A stretch of 17,650 bases of DNA from positions 1 through 17,650 of the forward strand of contig CAMNAT010000012.1 of NCBI GenBank assembly GCA_946531785.1. Direction: 5' to 3'. This DNA comes from an uncultured Oscillospiraceae bacterium. Lineage in GTDB: Bacteria > Bacillota > Clostridia > UBA1381. Positions 6,357-14,377 of the stretch are shown here, piece after piece. The notes beneath the pieces were generated by a model. That model saw nothing but the letters and a program-made list of their open reading frames with translations, was not told the origin of the DNA and did not search any database. Within the stretch, counting starts at the first letter, position 1; the number at the start of each line of letters is the position of its first letter. The position numbers were made by a program, and so were the translations under genes.

Positions 6357-9209
6357 TTAATTATACTTTACTGTATATATCTCTTTCGGCGCTATTTCAA
6401 ATTCTGTCCAGCCTTCATCGTTGATCGAAAGCTCATGCTCATCAAGCTCCTCAAGCGTTACCTTATATACTTTTCTCCAAGCCTTATTTTCCGCTGCGGG
6501 CAGCTCAAACGATTTCATCTGTCGTTCTATAGGTGACTGCTTCGCGCTTATTTCTGCAATACCACCGTTAAAGCGCAGCATGTTCTTGATTGTTTTTGTT
6601 GACGGATTGAAAAGCCTTACAACCCAACCTTCTCCGTCCTCACTACGTTTTATTGCACTGATATGGAGATTTTCATCAGAAAGCTCAACAAAAGCTTTTT
6701 CAATCGGGTTCTTTCCGTGTTCTGTAGGAGCTGTCTGACCTATTAAGATCTCCATATTGAAATCCTCAGCAGTCTTCCAAACTCCGGCAGCCTCCCAATC
6801 GCCCTTATGCGGCATAAACGCATATCGGAAACTGTGCTTGCCAAACGACTGTGAGCCGTCCTCAATTCTCGCGTAATTCTGCTCTTCCGGGGTTACATAG
6901 ATGCGCAGCTCAAAGCAGCGGAGAAGCGATAAATACATTGTGTGCTCATAATCATCGTCAGACTCGTATGCCTTAAGACCCGTGTTCAAAAGTGCCGCGC
7001 CCTCATTTTCGTTACATATATCAACAAACGAGTTCATGGGGTGTTCTGTCATCGGTATTTCATCATATAACGAATAGTCGGGCTTTGCGATAGGTCTCCT
7101 TACAACATCAAACTGTCCTTGAGCATATACAAACTCCGAATCCACATTTGTCGGGAACGCTGCCTGTAAATAATGGTTCGGAACAGTGTTATTTATATTC
7201 GTTTCAAACTCAACCCATCTTGCGCCCTTTTTAAGTGTTACAAACATTTCTATTGTATACGGAGCAAGTCGCGTGCTTCTTTTCTTGCCTCCATCTGCAA
7301 CATCTTCGGGAATTGCCCAATTAAGGACTATTTTGTATTTTGTTTCAAGCTCTCCGCTGTAAACAAGGCTCACAACCGCCCTCTCATTAAGAGTTGTATA
7401 GGTCTCGTCAAGTTCCGGTGCCTTGTGCTCCCACGGGCTTCCGTTTTCACCGGTATCCTTGAAATATCCTATGTTATCATATACCTTCCCTGTTTCCTTT
7501 TCGGTAACCTTAAGCGTTCCGTTCGGGTTTATCTTTACTATGAGATACTCATTTTCCATAGTCTGTGCACCGTGCAGCATATTCTTTGGCGTTGTTGCGC
7601 GGGTATTGTACTTAGGAACAACCTTTAATGTCTTATAGCCCATTGGCGGAATATCACTCACAGATATTCTTATTGTGTGTCGCGATACCGGCAGAACATC
7701 AACCGCATCCGCTAAATCCTGAACAATCTGATACATCGGATTTATTGAAGCTATTTTCTGTACAGGACACACATTGCCGTCTGCATCTACAATATCAAAG
7801 CTGTCGCACTCCCATTCCAGCGGGATCTCTATCTCACATGGAACCGTCAGGCTTCTCTTGAATGGAGCAGGGTTAAAAAGCACGAGTGCCATATCGTTTT
7901 TATCCCAGCCCTTAAAGTCTATATCGCCTGATATGTCCATCAATGCCCGCTCTAAAATACAGGTTGATATCTCACGCGATTGTCGGAATCGATAGTTTAC
8001 ATCCTTATACACAACATCCCTGCCGCATGCGCCTATTGAATCATGACCATGATTCTGCAGCATATAATTATATGACTTATCTATAAACTCCTGTGGATAA
8101 ACCGCGCCTATAAGCGATGCAAAAACCGCCATAGGCTCCGCATAGTATGTTAAGAGTCTTTCAGTGTTAAAATTATCCTGTTTGACTGCTGTTCTTGCCG
8201 ACAATATCCATCCAAAGATCGCACTTACGCTGCCTTTTGTAAATGGGTATCGCATTTCACCCTTAAGGCAGGGCGAATTTTCATCAAATTCCTTGATTAC
8301 GCTTTGCTCAAAATCATAAACACTGCTGTGGAATACATCAACATTATCATAAACCGCGTCTGAATCCTTTATAAGCTTCGCCTCACGCATATCGGGAATT
8401 GACGAATCGTGTCCGTTTGACCAGAAGCGATGCTGCGTTGTCCACTCATCATCCTGCTCCTCGAGCGCCTGCGTTGTCTTTTCATTTATGTACTCATCAT
8501 GATATTCATATTTTCTGTGTGAATACTGATACTCATACTCACAGCGCTCCGGGTCGGCAAAACGGAAAATCCCGTCGCCTGCGCCCCACGAAACACGTCT
8601 GTTATCGCCGTCACGCTTACCGTAGAATACGGGACGCTGCATTATGTACCACATATTATATCTCGGTCTCTGTCCGAGTCTTGACGCATGTATTACAGTA
8701 CCGTCCGCGCCCTCCCAGTAAAATTCGGATTTGGGTGCCATATATGTGTTAAGACCTCTGTAAAACGATGCAAAATCTATGCCAAAGCCATGATACAGCT
8801 GAGGCATCTGTGAAATCTGCCCCCATCCAAACGGTGAGTATCCCGTTTTTGAAACCCTGCCAAATTCATTTGCGATTTTGTGTCCCAGAAGAAGATTTCT
8901 CACCAAGGACTCTCCACCCACACAGAACTCGTCCGGCAAGCAGAACCAAGGGCCGACCGCAAGCCGTCCCTCGCTTATGTATTTTTTAAGCAGTTCCTTC
9001 TTCTCTGGTCTTATTTCAAGATAATCCTGCAATGGTAGAGTCTGCGAATCCAAATGAAAGTGCTTATAATCCGGCTCCTTTTCAAATATATCAAGAAGCA
9101 TATCAATTGCCGAAACCAGCATATGTCTTGTTCTCTGTGCGCTGAATTTCCATTCTCTGTCCCAGTGCGTGTTTGATATAAAATGACACTTTGCCTTCTT
9201 TTTATACAT
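6357..9209 (-). CDS. GH38 family alpha-mannosidase with altered nucleophile motif
   Basis: A 950-residue GH38 protein without signal peptide, expected to remove alpha-mannose from imported oligosaccharides. It shows ISNTHWDREW (His15, Asp17, zinc ligands of the family), WFCLPDEFCVGGESLVRN, NGHDSSIPD (Asp268), and NHGHDSIGACGRDVV (His389, the other zinc ligand). The segment that normally reads GYLPDSFG..., with the nucleophile and zinc-ligand Asp, reads GYSPFGWGQISQMPQ here: Phe127 occupies the Asp position in a gap-free alignment by eye. The C-terminal half has the usual beta-sandwich length. Start choice: AAAGGA (9218-9223) abuts an ATG at 9218 but lies 8 nt before the ATG at 9209, so the latter is preferred; the longer form adds three residues. 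It starts 1 nt after the HAD gene's stop, so the two are probably translationally coupled. Family membership is strong; activity is less certain. Confidence 0.88.
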   Translation of the reverse strand: MYKKKAKCHFISNTHWDREWKFSAQRTRHMLVSAIDMLLDIFEKEPDYKHFHLDSQTLPLQDYLEIRPEKKELLKKYISEGRLAVGPWFCLPDEFCVGGESLVRNLLLGHKIANEFGRVSKTGYSPFGWGQISQMPQLYHGFGIDFASFYRGLNTYMAPKSEFYWEGADGTVIHASRLGQRPRYNMWYIMQRPVFYGKRDGDNRRVSWGAGDGIFRFADPERCEYEYQYSHRKYEYHDEYINEKTTQALEEQDDEWTTQHRFWSNGHDSSIPDMREAKLIKDSDAVYDNVDVFHSSVYDFEQSVIKEFDENSPCLKGEMRYPFTKGSVSAIFGWILSARTAVKQDNFNTERLLTYYAEPMAVFASLIGAVYPQEFIDKSYNYMLQNHGHDSIGACGRDVVYKDVNYRFRQSREISTCILERALMDISGDIDFKGWDKNDMALVLFNPAPFKRSLTVPCEIEIPLEWECDSFDIVDADGNVCPVQKIASINPMYQIVQDLADAVDVLPVSRHTIRISVSDIPPMGYKTLKVVPKYNTRATTPKNMLHGAQTMENEYLIVKINPNGTLKVTEKETGKVYDNIGYFKDTGENGSPWEHKAPELDETYTTLNERAVVSLVYSGELETKYKIVLNWAIPEDVADGGKKRSTRLAPYTIEMFVTLKKGARWVEFETNINNTVPNHYLQAAFPTNVDSEFVYAQGQFDVVRRPIAKPDYSLYDEIPMTEHPMNSFVDICNENEGAALLNTGLKAYESDDDYEHTMYLSLLRCFELRIYVTPEEQNYARIEDGSQSFGKHSFRYAFMPHKGDWEAAGVWKTAEDFNMEILIGQTAPTEHGKNPIEKAFVELSDENLHISAIKRSEDGEGWVVRLFNPSTKTIKNMLRFNGGIAEISAKQSPIERQMKSFELPAAENKAWRKVYKVTLEELDEHELSINDEGWTEFEIAPKEIYTVKYN

Positions 9210-9210
9210 A

Positions 9211-10200
9211 TTATGCATCCTTTCTTATATATTCCAAAATTTCCTGCAATGTATTGCAATATCGGCTGCACATAGGCATTGTTCCGCTTTCCTCAATATT
9301 TCCGCCCGCAAGACCTACTGTTGTATAGCCCGCTATACGAGCCGAACACACACCCGCACCGCTGTCTTCAATCGCGATCACGCTGCTGCGATCAGCAAAG
9401 CCCACTCCGAGTCCGACCGCAGCTGTTTCGGCATAAAGCCACGGATGTGGCTTTGGCGAAAGCTCACCCAGTGTGCCTACGCTGCCCTTGCGAAGAGGGT
9501 ATCCGGCAGATATTATCGCATCATAAAAATCTGTCGGCTCACCCATTTCAAGGGTTCTGAACGCCGAAAGGATTTCAGGCATTGCTTTTTCGTAAAGACC
9601 GGATGTGACAAGGCCTATTTTTATTCCCATTTTCTTTAACTCATACAGAAATTCCTTAAGCCCCTCCTGCGGCACAAAAGCATTTTCCCTTCCTCTGCCC
9701 TCCATGATTTCATTCATTTCGTGACTTACATTCTTAAAGTAAAAATCCCGTGCCTTTGCCAAGTTCTCGCCAGGGCAGTATTTATCTATACAATATTGCA
9801 GATGCTCTGAAACACTATGACCTGATACAAACGGTATATCGCTTTTTTCAAGTCTGAAACTCTCATCATTAAGCATACTCGCAGTTGTTTTTTCGATAAT
9901 CCATATCCAGAACTCCTCGCTCCTTACGGATGTGCCGTCAAGATCCATAAGAACAGCCTTTATTTTGCGGTCACGCTTTACCGGGTGCAGCGGATAATAT
10001 GCTCCATAGCCCAAAGCAGAGTTTACATACGCAAGCGTCTGATTTTCAAACGCGACAAATTCAACCTTTCCGTCGCCTGTGCATACTATGTTTTTCACAC
10101 CGCCCTCTCCGGCAGTAAAACGTCCGTCAGTCGTGGAAGACAGTTTCTGAAAACCGGAGCTGTCGTCTATGATTCCTAAATCAGGAATATTGATATTCAT
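9211..10200 (-). CDS. HAD-superfamily hydrolase, beta-phosphoglucomutase-like, with N-terminal extension
   Basis: A 329-residue cytoplasmic protein whose residues about 79-329 form a complete HAD subfamily I domain: motif I MDLDGT (Asp86, Asp88), motif II VTSG (Thr199, Ser200), motif III Lys250 in SPKPHPWLY and motif IV IEDSGAGV (Glu278, Asp279), with a helical cap between I and II. It resembles beta-phosphoglucomutases and sugar-phosphate phosphatases; which one cannot be told from motifs. The first 78 residues, containing ENQTLAYVNSALGYGAYYPL, precede the domain and match nothing I recognise. Its ATG shares one base with the GH94 stop (TAATG), with a GAGGTG site (10209-10214) 8 nt upstream inside the GH94 gene, so translation is probably coupled. 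Cellobiose phosphorylase makes alpha-glucose-1-phosphate, which is not a beta-phosphoglucomutase substrate, so another phosphorylated sugar is likely. Confidence 0.85.
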   Translation of the reverse strand: MNINIPDLGIIDDSSGFQKLSSTTDGRFTAGEGGVKNIVCTGDGKVEFVAFENQTLAYVNSALGYGAYYPLHPVKRDRKIKAVLMDLDGTSVRSEEFWIWIIEKTTASMLNDESFRLEKSDIPFVSGHSVSEHLQYCIDKYCPGENLAKARDFYFKNVSHEMNEIMEGRGRENAFVPQEGLKEFLYELKKMGIKIGLVTSGLYEKAMPEILSAFRTLEMGEPTDFYDAIISAGYPLRKGSVGTLGELSPKPHPWLYAETAAVGLGVGFADRSSVIAIEDSGAGVCSARIAGYTTVGLAGGNIEESGTMPMCSRYCNTLQEILEYIRKDA

Positions 10201-12617
10201 TACAGTGTCACCTCTACATTACATATTTTAGCGTCCGATGAAACAGTATTGCCGTTAACCTTTCCGTTATCAACCGTTATGCTGATTTTACCCGTGCCTA
10301 TATTCTTAACAGAGATGTTATACACGGTACCTCTGAATTTTCTCGTTATGTTAAAGCTTTCTATTTTCTTTGAAATGCACGGCTCTATCACAAGACCGTT
10401 ATAATCCGGTTTTATTCCGAGCAGATACTGCGAAACCGCGTAATAGTTCCATGCCGCAGTTCCTGTAAGCCACGAATTCTTTGCCTCGCCCACTCTTACC
10501 GCGTCACGTCCCGCGATCATCTGTGAATATACATAAGGCTCTGTTCTGTGAATGTCGCTTATATCCTCAAGATATGCAGGGGCGATCTTCTTGTACAAAT
10601 CAAACGCTCTCTCGCCGTTGCCCATAACCGTTTCACCGATAATTACCCACGGATTGTTGTGACAGAATATACCCGCATTCTCTTTATATCCCGGCGGATA
10701 TGATGAGATCTCTCCAAGCTCGAGATGATAGGTTGAATACGGCGGATAGTTAAGGACTATACCGTAATCACATTCAAGATACTTCTCTACACTGTCAAGT
10801 GCCTTCTGCGCTCTGCCGTCCTCCTTACCTATTTCTGCCATTACGCAGAAACCGTTCGACTCAATAAATATCTTACCCTCGTCGCACTCATCTGAGCCGA
10901 TTTTATTCCCCACTGCGTCATATGCTCTTATGAACCATTCGCCGTCGTAGCCGTCCTTTAAAACAGCCTCGGTCATTTTCTCTACTTCGCCCGAAACATA
11001 CTCTGCCATTTCCTTATTTCCGAGTGTTTCGTAAAGCCTTGCAAATTCTCTGCCTATATATACGAACATTCCGGCAATAAGTACGGATTCCGCCACTCGT
11101 CCATCGGGATCACCGTAGGTCTGGAAGGACTCATCCGGTGTTTCAGAGAAGCAGTTAAGATTTAAGCAGTCATTCCAGTCCGCGCGTCCGATAAGCGGGA
11201 GATTGTGCGGACCGAGATTTTTTACAACATGATCAAATGAGCGGTTAAGATGATCTAAGAGCGTTGCGGTATTGTTCTTATTGCAGTCGAACGGAACCTG
11301 CTCGTCAAGTATGCCTGTATCGCCTGTTTCTTTTATATATGCGATTGTTCCTAAAATCAACCACAGCGGGTCATCATTAAAGCCACCGCCGATTTCATTA
11401 TTGCCTTGCTTTGTGAGCGGTTGATACTGGTGATACGCGCTGCCGTCCTCGAACTGAGTTGAGGCTATATCTATAATTCTTTCTCTCGCACGCTTGGGTA
11501 TCTGATGAACAAAACCAAGCAAGTCCTGATTTGAATCGCGGAAGCCCATGCCTCTGCCTATGCCGCTCTCATAATATGACGCGCTTCTTGACATATTGAA
11601 GGTAACCATACACTGATACGGATTCCAAATATTAACCATTCTGTCAAGCTTCTCATCACCTGACTTAACGGTAAATACCGAGAGAAGCTTGTCCCAATAA
11701 GCATTGAGCTTTGCAAATTCCGCATCGAACTGCTCTGATGTGGCATACCTTGCAATCATTTCCTCTGCCTTTGTTTTATTAATTACATTAAGGCTTTCAA
11801 ACTTATCATCACGATCATTTTCAATATATCCAAGAACAAATATGTACTCCTTACTTTCACCCGCTTCAAGCTCTATGTTGATACCGTGTGACGCTATAGG
11901 ATACCAGCCGGACGCTACAGAATTTCTGCTTTTTCCGTTAATTACACACTCCGGCTCGTCAAATCCGTTAAACGCTCCCAAGAAAGCGTCACGATCTGTA
12001 TCAAATCCGTTAATTTCTGTATTTACAGAATAGAATGCATAATGGTTTCTTCTCTCGCGATATTCCGTTTTATGATAAATAACGCTGTCTTTCACCTCAA
12101 CCTCGCCTGTATTGAGGTTGCGCTGATAATTCAGCATGTCATCCTGCGCATTCCATAAGCAGAATTCAACAAATGAAAAAAGCTTTATTTTTTTAGTGTT
12201 GCAACTTTTATTCTTTATAGCTATTCTATGTATCTCGCAGTTATCATTTACAGGAACAAATGATGTTTGGCTTACCTCTATCCCGCCTCTTTCACCGCGT
12301 ATTTTCGTATATCCCATACCATGTCGGCACTCGTAGCCAGAAAGCTCCTTTTTCATAGGCATATATGAATGTGTCCAGCAGTCACCGTTATCGTTTATGT
12401 AGAAATACCGACCGCCGTTATCTGCCGGAACATTGTTATAGCGGTATCTCAAAATCCTTCTGTGCTTTGCATCCCTGTAAAAGCAATAGCCGCCGGATGT
12501 ATTTGAAATAAGCGAGAAAAACTCGTTTGTGCCGAGGTAATTGATCCAAGGAAGCGGTGTTCTTGGAGTATTAATTACATACTCCTTGTTTATATCATCA
12601 AAAAACCCGTATTTCAT
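10200..12617 (-). CDS. Cellobiose phosphorylase (GH94)
   Basis: Phosphorolyses cellobiose to alpha-glucose-1-phosphate and glucose in the cytoplasm, saving one ATP per disaccharide. At 805 residues it has the standard length, and it follows clostridial cellobiose phosphorylases almost motif for motif: PRTPLPWINYLG (18-29), SLISNTSGGYCFYRDA (35-50), RYRYNNVPADNGGRYFY (57-73), YHKTEYRERRNHYAFYSVN (181-199), ESGIGRGMGFRDSNQDLLGF (350-369), the catalytic Asp483 in GRADWNDCLNLN, and YPPGYKENAGIFCHNNPW. This specificity is distinct from chitobiose or cellodextrin phosphorylases, though I judge that from recalled sequences. There is no signal peptide. An AAAAGGAG site (12625-12632) lies 7 nt before the ATG. 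A 56-nt AT-rich gap with a possible promoter separates it from the DUF2264 gene. In a substituted-glucan pathway it would handle the debranched cellobiose. Confidence 0.95.
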   Translation of the reverse strand: MKYGFFDDINKEYVINTPRTPLPWINYLGTNEFFSLISNTSGGYCFYRDAKHRRILRYRYNNVPADNGGRYFYINDNGDCWTHSYMPMKKELSGYECRHGMGYTKIRGERGGIEVSQTSFVPVNDNCEIHRIAIKNKSCNTKKIKLFSFVEFCLWNAQDDMLNYQRNLNTGEVEVKDSVIYHKTEYRERRNHYAFYSVNTEINGFDTDRDAFLGAFNGFDEPECVINGKSRNSVASGWYPIASHGINIELEAGESKEYIFVLGYIENDRDDKFESLNVINKTKAEEMIARYATSEQFDAEFAKLNAYWDKLLSVFTVKSGDEKLDRMVNIWNPYQCMVTFNMSRSASYYESGIGRGMGFRDSNQDLLGFVHQIPKRARERIIDIASTQFEDGSAYHQYQPLTKQGNNEIGGGFNDDPLWLILGTIAYIKETGDTGILDEQVPFDCNKNNTATLLDHLNRSFDHVVKNLGPHNLPLIGRADWNDCLNLNCFSETPDESFQTYGDPDGRVAESVLIAGMFVYIGREFARLYETLGNKEMAEYVSGEVEKMTEAVLKDGYDGEWFIRAYDAVGNKIGSDECDEGKIFIESNGFCVMAEIGKEDGRAQKALDSVEKYLECDYGIVLNYPPYSTYHLELGEISSYPPGYKENAGIFCHNNPWVIIGETVMGNGERAFDLYKKIAPAYLEDISDIHRTEPYVYSQMIAGRDAVRVGEAKNSWLTGTAAWNYYAVSQYLLGIKPDYNGLVIEPCISKKIESFNITRKFRGTVYNISVKNIGTGKISITVDNGKVNGNTVSSDAKICNVEVTL

Positions 12618-12634
12618 ATCATTACTCCTTTTAT

Positions 12635-12663
12635 ATAATTATTGTTTTTAATAACATTGTAAA
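12635..12663 (-). promoter_or_regulatory. Possible internal promoter upstream of GH94
   Basis: In the 56-nt gap, minus-strand TTTACA (12658-12663) and AATTAT (12635-12640) are spaced 17 nt apart, matching consensus at 5/6 and 4/6 positions. The predicted start would leave a leader of about 10-15 nt containing little more than the ribosome binding site. The adjoining AT palindrome GTAAAAAATTTTTTATTAC (12659-12677) overlaps the DUF2264 stop. An extra promoter would let cellobiose phosphorylase be made independently of the uronide genes; this is inference from a short AT-rich match. Confidence 0.28.
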
Positions 12664-12673
12664 AAATTTTTTA

Positions 12674-14362
12674 TTACATATATGTAACAACAGTTTCTAT
12701 TTCCGTAGTGCCTTTTTTTATTTGATAGGTTATAAGCGGCAAAAGCGTTTTTTGATAAGTAAGACTTGTATTAGGATGAGGAGCAATGATCTCCGGCTCA
12801 CCGCCAGTGTTGCTTTCTACGCGACAGAATGAGATGTTGTTTTTCACCTCGGCATGTTCCTCATTCTTAAAGCTTACACAGCCGCTGTCCCTCGTATTTG
12901 ATACTGCAAATCCCGCGTCTCGGACAGTGCAATCGTATTCGCTTATTATTCTATGCTGCCTTATGTGTCCGTTTTTAGTGGGAATAATAGCTGTAATAAC
13001 ATTAATCCCCTTAAAAGGTGACCATTCTGATATTATTTTATCTTTATCCACACTTATGTTGTCACAAATTCGGCGTACAAATATATATCCGTCAAGCTCA
13101 AACGAAAGCATACTATCGGGTGCGGATTGTTCTAAATTAATGTTTGATCGCGGCACGCTGAAACCAAACTCAGAGCTGTATGCGAACTTACAGTATTTTT
13201 CAGGCTCATGCACCTGATAGTTATATTTAATCCTCCCCGGTGTAAGGGCTGTCACAGAATCGCCCATATGCTGTATGATCATCTGAGCCTCAGGCAGCAG
13301 TTTAGTTTCTTCCAACACCGGCATCGGTTCCGGCTCGGAACTCCAAAACGGATGCTTATCATCTACAGCTAGCAGCAGAAACACCTTCAAGCTCCAATAT
13401 GGTGAGCCGGGCGCATTATAGCTCTCGGACATATGCAGATCAGGATATCTGTAACCAATTGTAAGAATGCCGCCATTATCGAATATTGGATTGGATAGCC
13501 ATTCCTCCATATGTCTTACAAGTATACCCTTTATTATACCCAGATTGAAAACAGGTACATCGGCATATATACAAGCACTCCAGAATGCCGCCTGAGCAAA
13601 TCTATATGTAAGCGAGCGCCCATAAACAAGCGCGCGTCCCTTACAGTCAAACCAATAGATAAAGGTTTTTGCAAACTCTGCCGCACGCACGCGAAAAAGC
13701 TCGCAGCGCTCACGATCTTCATCATAACACATCTTGCTGTAAATAAGACTGTAGAAATGCAGTGCGAACGGTACATAATAATCCCGCTGCTCGGTTATTC
13801 CGTCCTTGTACCAGCCTCCGCCAAGATAAAATTCTTCTAGTCTCGAAAGACAGAATTCAATTCTCTCTTTGTCATATTCCGCGCCAACCTTCTTTAACGC
13901 GAGATTGACAAGCACAGGGAACATCTGCCAGTTATTATCAGATACCGTGTGGTTATTAATCTCACTCAGGTATGAAACGAGCCGTACCTTTACCTCATCG
14001 CTTAGCGGCTCCCATACCTTTTGCGGTGCAATTAATATAGCGAACGCTATTGCCGCAAACTCAACAAATTTCTGGTCATTATGATGTATGGCTCCCCAGA
14101 ACTCTTTTGATCTCCAGTCTGCACCCGCACTGAATCCTTTGATATATATTTCGCTAAAACCCGAAATATCGTCTCCACCCGCCCAAAGGGGTGCCAGTCC
14201 CCACAGAATTCGTGAAAAGCCCTCCATCGGTACCGTACAATCCTCATATGCCACTCCGGTGTGCCCAAGATATAGCCCGGCACATTCCTCAGAGTAGTAA
14301 TCCCTTACCGGAGCTATGATTTTTTCTAGCAGACTGCGGAAATAGTCCTTATTATATTCCAT
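12674..14362 (-). CDS. DUF2264 family protein, putative uronoside/glycoside hydrolase
   Basis: A 562-residue protein without signal peptide that matches DUF2264 (PF10022) over its first 400 or so residues: EGFSRILWGLAPLWAGG (47-63), EFWGAIHHNDQKFVEFAA (87-104), SDNNWQMFPVLVNLALKKVG (141-160), FYLGGGWYKDGITEQRDYYV (178-197) and PFALHFYSLIY (198-208). The regularly spaced aromatic helices suggest an (alpha/alpha)n toroid like GH88/GH105 enzymes; residues about 400-562 look beta-rich. As I recall, some DUF2264 members were placed in GH154 with beta-glucuronidase activity; I cannot verify that this clade belongs there. The gene sits 15 nt after GH88, with an AAAGAGG site (14373-14379) overlapping the GH88 stop and 10 nt from the ATG, so the two are probably co-translated. 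Removal of a saturated glucuronate is a reasonable guess, not a demonstrated function. Confidence 0.8.
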   Translation of the reverse strand: MEYNKDYFRSLLEKIIAPVRDYYSEECAGLYLGHTGVAYEDCTVPMEGFSRILWGLAPLWAGGDDISGFSEIYIKGFSAGADWRSKEFWGAIHHNDQKFVEFAAIAFAILIAPQKVWEPLSDEVKVRLVSYLSEINNHTVSDNNWQMFPVLVNLALKKVGAEYDKERIEFCLSRLEEFYLGGGWYKDGITEQRDYYVPFALHFYSLIYSKMCYDEDRERCELFRVRAAEFAKTFIYWFDCKGRALVYGRSLTYRFAQAAFWSACIYADVPVFNLGIIKGILVRHMEEWLSNPIFDNGGILTIGYRYPDLHMSESYNAPGSPYWSLKVFLLLAVDDKHPFWSSEPEPMPVLEETKLLPEAQMIIQHMGDSVTALTPGRIKYNYQVHEPEKYCKFAYSSEFGFSVPRSNINLEQSAPDSMLSFELDGYIFVRRICDNISVDKDKIISEWSPFKGINVITAIIPTKNGHIRQHRIISEYDCTVRDAGFAVSNTRDSGCVSFKNEEHAEVKNNISFCRVESNTGGEPEIIAPHPNTSLTYQKTLLPLITYQIKKGTTEIETVVTYM

Positions 14363-14377
14363 ATGAATACTGCCTCT

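Noticed and set aside
7173..7628. Plus-strand open frame of 151 codons opposite GH38
   Set aside because: Antisense shadow of a well-supported coding region; Cys/Phe-rich composition typical of reverse-strand readings.
9207..9218. ATG at 9218 as the start of the GH38 gene
   Set aside because: The AAAGGA site overlaps this ATG by one base, too close for initiation; the ATG at 9209 has the right 8-nt spacing.
9211..10200. Calling the HAD protein a beta-phosphoglucomutase outright
   Set aside because: The motifs are shared with sugar-phosphate phosphatases, and the neighbouring phosphorylase makes the alpha anomer, so the context does not support that specificity.
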